From Anaerolineae bacterium (GTDB taxonomy: Bacteria > Chloroflexota > Anaerolineae > Aggregatilineales > Phototrophicaceae), in contig JAJDXR010000007.1 of NCBI GenBank assembly GCA_022823165.1, forward strand, positions 50,597 to 114,596: a DNA stretch of 64,000 nucleotides, in the 5' to 3' direction. Of the stretch, positions 17,125 to 25,035 are shown one piece after another. Each line of letters opens with the position of its first letter. Position 1 is the first letter of the stretch. The position numbers and the translations under genes were made by a program. The notes under the pieces are model-generated. The model ran no database searches, had not been told where the DNA came from, and saw only the letters and a list, made by a program, of their open reading frames with translations.

Positions 17125-17193
17125 CAACAGATCCTGTCAGGCGCAGGTTTCAATCATAACCCGAAAACCGGCGCTGCCCTAGGGGGCGGCTTG

Positions 17194-18678
17194 TCAGGCC
17201 TCAGCCCAGGCGCGGGCGCGTTCGACCGCCCGCCGCCAGCCGGCGTAGAGCGATTCGCGCTGATCGGCGGACATAGCCGGTTCGAATTCCCGCTCCAGTT
17301 GCCACTGTTTGGCGATCTCGTCCTGGGAGATCCAGAAGCCGGTCGCCAAGCCCGCCAGGTAAGCCGCGCCCAGGGCAGTCGTCTCGGTGACGGCCGGGCG
17401 CTGTACGGGTACGCCCAGAATGTCGGCTTGAAATTGCATCAGGAAATCATTGACGACCGCGCCGCCGTCGACCTTGAGCGTTTCCAGCGGCAAGCCGGAA
17501 TCGGCCGACATGGCCTCAACCACATCGCGGGTCTGATAGGCGATTGACTCCAGCGTGGCGCGTACGATTTGCGCGCGTCCGCTGCCGCGTGTCATGCCGA
17601 CGATGGCGCCGCGAGCGTACTGATCCCAGTAGGGCGCGCCCAAGCCTACGAAGGCGGGCACGACGTAGACGCCGCCCGTGTCGTCGATGCTCGCGGCAAT
17701 CGCTTCGCTTTCGGCGGCCTGGTCCAGCAGCTTCATTTCGTCGCGCAGCCATTGCACGGCGGCGCCGGCCATGAAGATGCTGCCTTCGAGCGCGTACTGC
17801 CTGGCGCCTGCGCCGACTTGCCAGGCGACGGTCGTCAGCAGATTATTGGCGGATGCCTGCGGTACCTCGCCGGTATTCATGAGCATGAAGCAGCCGGTGC
17901 CGTAGGTATTTTTGGCCATGCCGGCCTGGTAGGCGGCTTGCCCGAAGGTGGCCGCTTGCTGGTCGCCCGCCATGCCGGCGATGGGCAGCGCCGCGCCGAA
18001 TAATTCGGGCGAAGTCTCGCCGTAGATCTGGCTGCAGGGGCGGACGTCGGGCAGGATGGCGCGCGGTATGTTCAGGCGTTCGAGAATCGCCGGCGACCAG
18101 TCGCCGCGGTGAATGTCGAAGAGCATGGTGCGGGCGGCGTTGCTGACATCGGTGATGTGCAGCGCGCCGCCGGTGAGTTTCCAGACCAGGTAACTGTCGA
18201 CGGTGCCGAAAGCCAGTTGGCCGGCTTCGGCGCGTTCGCGGGCCCCAGCAACATTCTCCAGCAGCCAGGCCACTTTCGCGCCGGAGAAGTAGGCGTCCGT
18301 GACCAGCCCGGTCTCGCGCAGGATCGTTTGGTCGAAACCCTCGGCTTTGAGGGCGTCGCAGAAAGCCGAGGTGCGGCGGTCTTGCCAGACGATGGCGTTG
18401 TGGATCGGTTCGCCGCTATGTCGGTCCCATATCAGCGTGGTTTCGCGCTGGTTGCTGATGCCGATGGCGGCGATTTCGGCCGGGCTGTCCACGATGGCCT
18501 GCGCGACCTGGAGTTGCGACGCCCAGATTTCTTCCGGGTCGTGTTCGACCCAGCCGGGCTGTGGATAAATCTGCCGGAATTCGCTTTGGGCGCTGCGGAC
18601 GACATTGCCGTCATGGTCAAAGAGGATGGCTCGAGACGAGGTTGTGCCTTGATCAAGCGACAGGATGTAGTTCGCCAT
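17194..18678 (-). CDS. glpK: Glycerol kinase
   Basis: A 494-residue FGGY-family kinase that phosphorylates glycerol to sn-glycerol 3-phosphate with ATP. The N-terminus [17 protein letters not shown] and the ATP-site block [13 protein letters not shown] are near-invariant in Glp[21 protein letters not shown] and WQDRRTS (substrate region) are also intact. The C-terminal [17 protein letters not shown] matches FGGY signature 2. The ATG at 18678 aligns with the family start; in-frame sequence upstream is not conserved. No glpF or glpD is adjacent. The enzyme would supply glycerol phosphate for the lipid-synthesis genes in this window. Confidence 0.95.
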   Translation of the reverse strand: MANYILSLDQGTTSSRAILFDHDGNVVRSAQSEFRQIYPQPGWVEHDPEEIWASQLQVAQAIVDSPAEIAAIGISNQRETTLIWDRHSGEPIHNAIVWQDRRTSAFCDALKAEGFDQTILRETGLVTDAYFSGAKVAWLLENVAGARERAEAGQLAFGTVDSYLVWKLTGGALHITDVSNAARTMLFDIHRGDWSPAILERLNIPRAILPDVRPCSQIYGETSPELFGAALPIAGMAGDQQAATFGQAAYQAGMAKNTYGTGCFMLMNTGEVPQASANNLLTTVAWQVGAGARQYALEGSIFMAGAAVQWLRDEMKLLDQAAESEAIAASIDDTGGVYVVPAFVGLGAPYWDQYARGAIVGMTRGSGRAQIVRATLESIAYQTRDVVEAMSADSGLPLETLKVDGGAVVNDFLMQFQADILGVPVQRPAVTETTALGAAYLAGLATGFWISQDEIAKQWQLEREFEPAMSADQRESLYAGWRRAVERARAWAEA

Positions 18679-18708
18679 GCGCGGTCTAGCCCTTTGCTGC
18701 TTGGTCAA

Positions 18709-19036
18709 TTATTCCAGCCATTGTAACGCATTGCCGCGGCGGATACCGCATGGACCTTGTCGGAGCGGTGACTATCTGGATATGGCTTCATTGGCCAGCG
18801 CTTTACACTTTTACCACCGAGTACACCGAGAAACTCTGAGGGCACAGAGGATTTTATATTGTTTCGATGCTGGCACAATTGGTGCTGCCTTGCTTCGGGT
18901 GGAGACTGTTGGCGCCGCTAAACTTATGGACAGCTTTACTCTTGTACTCTTTTTCCTCTATGGCCTCTGTGGCCAATTTATTCAAGGCTTGGTTGGTCTT
19001 GCTGAAGGCTCATAGTATTCAAGTCCGCGGGATTAA
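18709..19036. other. Gene-free spacer with CACAGAG-type repeat tracts
   Basis: About 330 bp without a plausible gene. It contains ACCACCGAGTACACCGAG with a following CTCTGAGGGCACAGAGG (18813-18850) and CTCTATGGCCTCTGTGGCC (18957-18975). These are variants of the ACCACAGAGNCACAGAG tract that also occurs inside both MITE-like copies (near 5540 and 21140). It may be a decayed insertion. I see no terminator or promoter of good quality. Confidence 0.45.
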
Positions 19037-19465
19037 TCACTCTTGTTCGTCGCCTTCGCACAGCCGGCGCGGCGCCAGCAGCAGGCCGATGCCCAGGCCT
19101 GCCAGACTACCCGCGATAGTCCAGATGGGCAGCCGTTCCAGGACGGCCAGCAGCATCTCGGCGGGATAATCGGGGAAGATATGGGCGTGGCGCAGGTTCT
19201 TGAAGAGCATCAGCGCGGCCGCGCACAGGGAAGCCAGCGCGCCGGCAAGCGCTCCAGCCAGCGCGATGTGCCCTGACTTGACGCGCCGGCCAGCCGACAG
19301 GCGCGCCATCAGCAAGAGCGTTAGCGAAATCGCCGACAGACCGCCAAGCGCTGTGACGGCCGCGGCGTCGCTGTCTTCCAAGCCCGACCAGAGCAAGATC
19401 GCCAGGCCCGTCAGCAGCAGCGCGCCCCGAGACAATTTAGCGGCGACTGTGGCTGAACGTTTCAT
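19037..19465 (-). CDS. Small four-helix membrane protein, unknown function
   Basis: A 142-residue protein (MKRSATVAAKLSRG...) with four hydrophobic helices and a short acidic tail. The third helix region is Ala/Gly-rich (LAGALAGALASLCAAALM), and the loop RHAHIFPDYPAEML is the most distinctive part. No family is recognised. Its ATG overlaps the stop codon of the upstream GH13 gene (ATGA), so translation is coupled and the two products may act together. Confidence 0.6.
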   Translation of the reverse strand: MKRSATVAAKLSRGALLLTGLAILLWSGLEDSDAAAVTALGGLSAISLTLLLMARLSAGRRVKSGHIALAGALAGALASLCAAALMLFKNLRHAHIFPDYPAEMLLAVLERLPIWTIAGSLAGLGIGLLLAPRRLCEGDEQE

Positions 19466-21000
19466 GGGCTGGGGGCTGCGTCCTCGTCGAAGCGCAGAAT
19501 CTGCGCCGAGCAGGGCGGGGCTTCGAGCAGCAGACCATGCCGCAGCATAGCGTCGCCGCTGTGCAAGGAGAACGTCTCGCTGAGCGCATCGTAGAGCCGC
19601 CAGCGTCGCTGGCCCAACTGGCTCCAATCGGATAAGTCGAGCCGTGCCCGCGCCCACTCGCTGCTGAGGTTAATGATCACCAGGCGCGCCGCCTCGCGGA
19701 GTCTCCAGGAGTAGACGATCAGGTTGTCGCCGCTGTCTATGGCTGTTGTCTCGCGCAGCTGCCATTCGCCCGCGCGGTAAACCTCGCAGCGGACTTCCTT
19801 AAGCAGCCGGCGGTAGAAGCGCGCCAGCAGGGGCTGGCTGTTTTCGACCGCGCCGCGGTTAATTTGCACCGGCAGCTTGATGCGGCGTCCGCTGAGCTGG
19901 CCCTGATGCAGCAGCGTCGCGCCGGGCAGTGCGCAGATCAGCGCGGCCGCCGCTCGCTGTCGATCTGCGCCGAAGACTTCCATGGCGCGGACTTCGTCAT
20001 GATTTTCGATAAAGCGAATGTTGGAGCGCAGAAAGTCCAGGTCCGCGCTTAAATGCGTCTTGATTTCGCCGATCGCGCTATGAGCAAGCCGGTCGTAAAG
20101 GCGCTTGTCGTAGGTGTAATCGAAGCCTTGCCCGAGCAGCTCCTGCTCAAGATCCCAGTACACCTCCGCCATAAAGAGCATTTGCGGATGGCGCGCGCGC
20201 GCGGCCTGAATGACAGCCTGCCAGTAGTCGCGCGCGGGCAGCTCCTCGCTGTCTCGATTCCAGGTAGCGGCGAATACGCTGTTGAGCATCAGCATGGCCA
20301 TGTCGCAGCGGACGCCGTCGCATTGCTGGCCGATGTCGAGCAGGGTTTCGATGGCGGCTGCTCGCAGGCCGGGGTGAAAGGCGTCCAGCTGGGCTGTGTC
20401 GATCCAGGCCGGGAAGTAAGGATCGCGACCGCGGGCGATCACCACGGCGCTGCCGTCTGCCGTGTCAGCGGCGAAAAAGTCGGCCGGCTGCCGCGCGAGA
20501 TCAGCGCTTTCTCCCCGGACAAAATACTCCGGATGCTGGCGGATCCAGCGATGGTCGCTGGCCACGTGATTGGGCACAAAGTCGAGTATCAGCTTGATGC
20601 CCAGCCGGCGCAGCCGCTCGCGGAAGATCGCCAGGCCTTCACGGCCGCCCAACTGTCGCTCGACCTGATAATCGCGAATGGCGTAGGCCGAGCCGGGCAC
20701 ATCGGCGGCGGTCACATCGGGCAGGGCTTGACGATACTCGTGCAGATAATTAAGGGCGCTGAGGCGCGTGGCCGGGCCGCGATGCCAGACGCCCATCAGC
20801 CAGACGGCGTCGAAACCCCAGTCGGCTAACGCAGCCAACTCGGCGTCGGGCGCATTGGCCAGGGTAATGTTCCGCTGATACTGGCTGCTTAAGCGGCGCA
20901 GCCAGACCCAGGTATTGATTTCGTAGATGACCGGATGCGAGGGCCACTGGGTGGTCGAAACCTCGGCGGGAATGGCGCGGGTTTTGTGCAGCAGGCTCAT
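19462..21000 (-). CDS. GH13 alpha-amylase-family glycoside hydrolase/transglycosidase
   Basis: A 512-residue cytoplasmic enzyme with all four GH13 conserved regions: I as ILDFVPNHV, II as DGVRCDMAM (nucleophile Asp), III as FMAEVYWD (acid/base Glu) and IV as FIENHDEVR. The N-terminus VIYEINTWVWLRRLSS is an unusual entry to the barrel, seen in a poorly characterised bacterial GH13 group. A short beta domain follows. No signal peptide is present, so it likely acts on intracellular alpha-glucans or glucosyl metabolites. It is followed by the coupled membrane protein. The upstream gap holds MITE copy 2. Confidence 0.85.
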   Translation of the reverse strand: MSLLHKTRAIPAEVSTTQWPSHPVIYEINTWVWLRRLSSQYQRNITLANAPDAELAALADWGFDAVWLMGVWHRGPATRLSALNYLHEYRQALPDVTAADVPGSAYAIRDYQVERQLGGREGLAIFRERLRRLGIKLILDFVPNHVASDHRWIRQHPEYFVRGESADLARQPADFFAADTADGSAVVIARGRDPYFPAWIDTAQLDAFHPGLRAAAIETLLDIGQQCDGVRCDMAMLMLNSVFAATWNRDSEELPARDYWQAVIQAARARHPQMLFMAEVYWDLEQELLGQGFDYTYDKRLYDRLAHSAIGEIKTHLSADLDFLRSNIRFIENHDEVRAMEVFGADRQRAAAALICALPGATLLHQGQLSGRRIKLPVQINRGAVENSQPLLARFYRRLLKEVRCEVYRAGEWQLRETTAIDSGDNLIVYSWRLREAARLVIINLSSEWARARLDLSDWSQLGQRRWRLYDALSETFSLHSGDAMLRHGLLLEAPPCSAQILRFDEDAAPSP

Positions 21001-21087
21001 GGCAATCCGGCGTATTGATAGACGGAATCACAATTGTCAAGCAGTCTAGCAGCCTAGCAGCGAAAGCGCGATTTCCAATCAGAATTG

Positions 21088-21420
21088 AGGGCGCCTGGAT
21101 TGGTGGATATCTCTTGAATGCCGGGCTTGGTGCGGGTTAATTCACCACAGAGCCACAGAAGTAGAACAAAGCAAGTCGTGCAAATTTCAGAGCATCGGGT
21201 CAGCCAAGGCTGACCCCTACAGGTTCAAAATAAAGTCGAAAGTTGTAGGGGCGAGCCTTGGCTCGCCCACACAAACACGAAAATTCGCTATTTTGTGATG
21301 ATGTACCTATATTCTCATTACTTACTCGCACTTACTGAGGGGCGCGTAGACACTGCCCGCCGGCACAGTGATATTTATTTTGGTCAACGGGAAACCACGT
21401 CTGCTAAAGTGGACACTCTC
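21088..21420. mobile_element. MITE-like element, diverged copy 2 (inverted relative to copy 1)
   Basis: About 330 bp that align end to end with the reverse complement of 5278-5612. Shared blocks include CCTCAGTAAGTGCGAGTAAG, CATCACAAAATAGCGAATTT, both palindromes (21197-21216 and 21249-21268) and TGTGCCGGCGGGC. The right end keeps a terminal repeat variant (GTGGACACTCTC, 21409-21420). The left end has lost it, and no clean target duplication remains, so this is an older or degraded copy. It occupies the spacer upstream of the GH13 gene and downstream of the alpha/beta hydrolase. Confidence 0.75.
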
Positions 21421-21436
21421 TCGGAATTAGCGCGCC

Positions 21437-22195
21437 TCAAGCGCCGGCGGCGGAGAGATGCCGCCGCGTCAGTTGATAGAATCGCTCGCTGGCTTCGTCA
21501 TGGACGGCATGGCCGCAATCGAACAGCTCCAGCCGGCCGGACGCGACCCGCTCCACAAAGCGCTGACCATATTGCCAGGGATTGAGCTGGTCGGCGCGCC
21601 CGAGCATAATGAGCAGCGGACAGGTAATCCTGGGCGCCAGGCTCAGGCTGACATCGCCGCCAGCGTCGATGGCGCGGGTCATGGCGCGCACCCAGCCGCG
21701 AGTGAACTTCGTCGCGTCGCTGAAGCCGTGGATGCGCTTGTCTTCGTCAGTGATCCAATCGCCAGGAAGCATGCGCTGAAAGACGGGCCGCAACTCGGGC
21801 CCAAAGCTGCCGATGGCGCCGATAGCGATGCAGGAGGCGATGCGCCCCGGCTGCTTGCCGGCGGCGATCAGCGCCACCTCGCCGCCGTCCGAATAGCCGA
21901 GCAGGTGCGCTTTGTCGATGCCGGCCGCGTCCATAAAGGCGATCAGATCGCCGGCATCGCGCTGATAAAAATTGTCCGGGAAATCGCGTGGTTTGGGCAG
22001 CGACCGGCCGTATCCGCGCAGGGTCAAGCCGATGACGCGGAATCCTTGTTCGTGCAGCCAGTCCATCACGCGACCGAGGTGGAGGCGCGCCGTCCCCAAC
22101 AGGCCGTGGATAAGTATCAGCGGCGTCCGCTCGCTCCCGGGCCGCAGATCTTCATAGTGTAGTGTGGCGCCCGTGGTCAGTTCCGCCAGCGGCAT
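21437..22195 (-). CDS. Alpha/beta hydrolase
   Basis: A 252-residue alpha/beta-hydrolase with oxyanion motif LILIHGLLG, nucleophile elbow LLGYSDGGE (Ser near residue 101), acid in LGRADQLNP and catalytic His in DCGHAVHDE. It resembles the haloalkane dehalogenase/esterase group with a small cap, but the substrate is not inferable. It lies 25 bp downstream of lon on the same strand and may be co-transcribed. Confidence 0.82.
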   Translation of the reverse strand: MPLAELTTGATLHYEDLRPGSERTPLILIHGLLGTARLHLGRVMDWLHEQGFRVIGLTLRGYGRSLPKPRDFPDNFYQRDAGDLIAFMDAAGIDKAHLLGYSDGGEVALIAAGKQPGRIASCIAIGAIGSFGPELRPVFQRMLPGDWITDEDKRIHGFSDATKFTRGWVRAMTRAIDAGGDVSLSLAPRITCPLLIMLGRADQLNPWQYGQRFVERVASGRLELFDCGHAVHDEASERFYQLTRRHLSAAGA

Positions 22196-22220
22196 GTGAG
22201 GCGCTCCCGATCCTTATATG

Positions 22221-24728
22221 TTAGCGGGCGACTTGCGCTTCGTCGGCAAGGATGGGCTGGCTGCCGGCCAAAGCGATATCGAGGACATCGTCCAGGTGAT
22301 CAACCAGCACAAAGCTGAGATCATCGCGGACATCATCAGGCACATCGTCCAGATCGTTTTCGTTCTTGCGCGGCAAGATGACGGTGTCGGCGCCCAGGCG
22401 ATGCGCCGCCAGCACCTTGTCTTTTATGCCGCCGACTGGCAGCACTTGCCCGCTGAGCGTCAACTCACCGGTCATGGCGATATTGCTCTTGGCGCTGCGC
22501 CCGGTGACCAGGGAGGCCAGCGCCGTGGCCATGGTGACGCCCGCGCTGGGACCGTCTTTGGGCACGGCGCCGGCTGGCACATGCAAATGGATGTCGTATT
22601 GGTCGTAGAAGGCCGGGTCGATACCCAGCTGATCCGCCCGCGACCGGGCAAAGCTGTAGGCGATTTTGGCGCTCTCTTGCATGACATCGCCCAACTGACC
22701 GGTGTACTCGAAGCCCTTGCCGCCCTTCATTTTGGTGGCTTCGATGAAGAGGGCGTCGCCGCCGACCGGCGTCCAGGCCAGCCCGGTGGCCACGCCGGGT
22801 ATCTCGGTGCGATCTTGCAGCTCGCTGCGATAGCCGTAGCGAGCCTTGCCCAGCAGCTCCTTGACCGCGTCGCTGTCGACATGCCGCTTTTCGACTTCGC
22901 CTTCCGCGATCTGGGTGACCACTTTGCGGGCGGCTTTGCCGATCTCGCGTTCCAGCCCCCGCACGCCCGCTTCGCGCGTGTAATCGCGGATGATTTGCAG
23001 CAGCGCCTCGTCACTGAATTCAAGCTCATCGGCGCGCAGGCCGTTTTCGCGCCGTTGACGCGGCGCCAGGTACTGTGAAGCGATAGCCAGTTTCTCCAAC
23101 TCGGTATAGCCGCTCAATTGGATGGCTTCCATGCGGTCTCTTAGCGGACCTGGTATGGTATCGAGCGAGTTGGCGGTGGTGATGAACATGACATCGCTCA
23201 GGTCGAAAGCCACATCGAGGTAGTGATCGCGGAATTCGGCGTTCTGCTCCGGATCCAGCACCTCAAGCAGAGCGGAGCCGGGGTCGCCGCGGAAATCGCG
23301 ACCCAGCTTGTCGATCTCGTCCAGCATGATCAGGGGATTGCGCGACTTCGCCCGCCGTATCGCCTGGATGATGCGGCCGGGCATAGCGCCGACGTAGGTG
23401 CGGCGGAAACCGCGAATTTCGGCTTCGTCGCGGATGCCACCCAGGCTCATGCGGATGAACTCTCGGCCCATGGCGCGGGCGATTGACGCGCCCAGAGAGG
23501 TCTTGCCGACGCCGGGAGGACCGACGAAGAGCAGTATCGCGCCCGAGCGATCGCGGCGCACCGGGTCGAAGCCGTCGCCCTGGGCGAATTCTTCTTCGCG
23601 CTCGGCCCGCAGCTTGCGCACAGCCAGGAATTCGAGGATGCGCTCTTTGACGTCGCGCAGGCCATAGTGGTCTTCGTCCAGGATTTCTCGCGCGACGCTG
23701 ATGTCGAGCTTGTCTTCGGTGCGTTCGTTCCAGGGCAGGCTGCAGATCCAGTCCAGGTAGGTGCGGATGACTCCGTATTCGGCGGCCGCCACTGACAGCC
23801 TGGACAGGCGGCTCAATTCGCGCTCGGCTTCTCGGCGCGCTTCTTCGGGCATATCGGCGGCTTTGATCAATTCGCGGAAGCGCTCGACTTCCTGTTGATC
23901 ATCATCTTCTTCCAGCTCGCGCTGGATAGCCTTCATTTGCTCGCGCAAGTAATAATCGCGCTGCGTCTTCTCCATCTCTTGCTGCGCGTCTTCCTGGATT
24001 TTTCGCCCCAGCGACAGCACGTCGTATTCCTTGCTCAGCAACTGCAGCAGATGGCGGATTTTGTCGCCGGCGTTGTTCATCTCGAGCAGGCGCTGCGCGT
24101 CGTCGGTCTCAATGCGGACGTAGGTGGCGATGGAATAGACCAGTTGCAGCGGGTCTTCTACATTGATGGCGTTGTTGACCAATTCCTGCGGGATGCTGGG
24201 CACCAGCTCGGCCAACGCGCTGAAGCGATCGACCACGCTGCGCACCATGGCTTCCATCTCGATGTCGTCGGCGAAGACGACTTCGTCTTCCGGGATGCGC
24301 GTCACGCGCGCCTTGAGATAAGGCGACGTCTCGATGAATTCGTCTATCTGAATCCGCTGCAGGCCCTGAATCAGCAAACGCACCGTGCCATCAGGCGTGC
24401 GGAAGAGGCGATGAATGGCGGCCAGCGTGCCGATCGTCTGCACCTGGTCGGGGCCCGGGGCGCTCGCGCTGGGGTCCTTTGAAGCGACCAAGCCAACCAT
24501 GCGATTGCCGGCCACGACATCGTCGACGAGCTGGATGCTGCGCTCCTGGCCGACGGTCAGTGGAATGGCGGTCTGCGGATAGACGACCAATCCGCGCAGG
24601 GGCAGGATCGGCAGTTCTTCCGGCAGGTCTATCGCCGCGCCCTCGTCTTCCAGCTCCTCGGTGAGTGTGAAATTGACGCTGTCTTGCGGCGCGTCCATAT
24701 CGCTAAGAATCACTTCCCAATAGGTCAT
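22221..24728 (-). CDS. lon: ATP-dependent protease La (Lon)
   Basis: A Lon protease of 835 residues. The LAN substrate-binding domain starts ELPILPLRGLVVYPQ. It is followed by a coiled-coil region (EQMKAIQRELEEDDD) and an AAA+ ATPase with Walker A GPPGVGKTSL near residue 400 and Walker B IMLDEIDK. The proteolytic domain has the Ser-Lys dyad in KDGPSAGVTMATAL (Ser near 728) and GGIKDKVLAAH (Lys near 770). It degrades misfolded and regulatory proteins in the cytoplasm. The ATG at 24728 (MTYWEVIL) has GAGGA about 9 nt upstream; the frame upstream is not conserved. No CIRCE or HspR box is visible. Confidence 0.96.
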   Translation of the reverse strand: MTYWEVILSDMDAPQDSVNFTLTEELEDEGAAIDLPEELPILPLRGLVVYPQTAIPLTVGQERSIQLVDDVVAGNRMVGLVASKDPSASAPGPDQVQTIGTLAAIHRLFRTPDGTVRLLIQGLQRIQIDEFIETSPYLKARVTRIPEDEVVFADDIEMEAMVRSVVDRFSALAELVPSIPQELVNNAINVEDPLQLVYSIATYVRIETDDAQRLLEMNNAGDKIRHLLQLLSKEYDVLSLGRKIQEDAQQEMEKTQRDYYLREQMKAIQRELEEDDDQQEVERFRELIKAADMPEEARREAERELSRLSRLSVAAAEYGVIRTYLDWICSLPWNERTEDKLDISVAREILDEDHYGLRDVKERILEFLAVRKLRAEREEEFAQGDGFDPVRRDRSGAILLFVGPPGVGKTSLGASIARAMGREFIRMSLGGIRDEAEIRGFRRTYVGAMPGRIIQAIRRAKSRNPLIMLDEIDKLGRDFRGDPGSALLEVLDPEQNAEFRDHYLDVAFDLSDVMFITTANSLDTIPGPLRDRMEAIQLSGYTELEKLAIASQYLAPRQRRENGLRADELEFSDEALLQIIRDYTREAGVRGLEREIGKAARKVVTQIAEGEVEKRHVDSDAVKELLGKARYGYRSELQDRTEIPGVATGLAWTPVGGDALFIEATKMKGGKGFEYTGQLGDVMQESAKIAYSFARSRADQLGIDPAFYDQYDIHLHVPAGAVPKDGPSAGVTMATALASLVTGRSAKSNIAMTGELTLSGQVLPVGGIKDKVLAAHRLGADTVILPRKNENDLDDVPDDVRDDLSFVLVDHLDDVLDIALAGSQPILADEAQVAR

Positions 24729-24802
24729 GGATGTTGTTCCTCGGCGTCGATTGCGGGTTAGCCGATCGCAGGCCTGTTTGCCGGCGCTTTGCTTCTGACC
24801 GT

Positions 24803-24820
24803 GGCGGCAAATCTGCCGCC
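24803..24820. other. Perfect hairpin in the lon upstream region
   Basis: GGCGGCA-aatc-TGCCGCC, a 7-bp perfect stem about 75-90 nt before the lon start codon. It would form in the 5' UTR of lon if the promoter lies upstream of it. No T-run follows, so it is not a standard terminator. Confidence 0.5.
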
Positions 24821-24966
24821 GCGCGGATTCGCAAACTTCTAATCGGCTGCTCACCTTACTTTACATATAGACGCGTAAAAATGATATCAGCGTTCGCCGG
24901 GCGCGGAGATTTTTGATACGTTTCTAAGACTTGCGCCTGGCGCCGGCATTTGCTCGGAGTTCTAAT

Positions 24967-24994
24967 TTGCCCCTTTCGCGGGCATGAATACAAT
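24967..24994 (+). promoter_or_regulatory. Promoter of the L,D-transpeptidase-like gene
   Basis: TTGCCC (24967-24972), a 16-nt spacer and TACAAT (24989-24994) give a start near 25001 and a 35-nt 5' UTR containing AAGGAAG. Confidence 0.55.
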
Positions 24995-25035
24995 GAATAC
25001 ACGGGAGATTGCTGGCTGTAAAGGAAGACTGCGAC

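Noticed and set aside
18679..18708. N-terminal extension of glycerol kinase by 10 residues
   Set aside because: The family starts at the beta strand ILSLDQGT, and the extra residues are not conserved and have no ribosome-binding site.
24729..24854. 42-residue N-terminal extension of Lon
   Set aside because: It is rich in Arg and Cys, unlike any Lon N-terminus, while the ATG at 24728 has GAGGA upstream.
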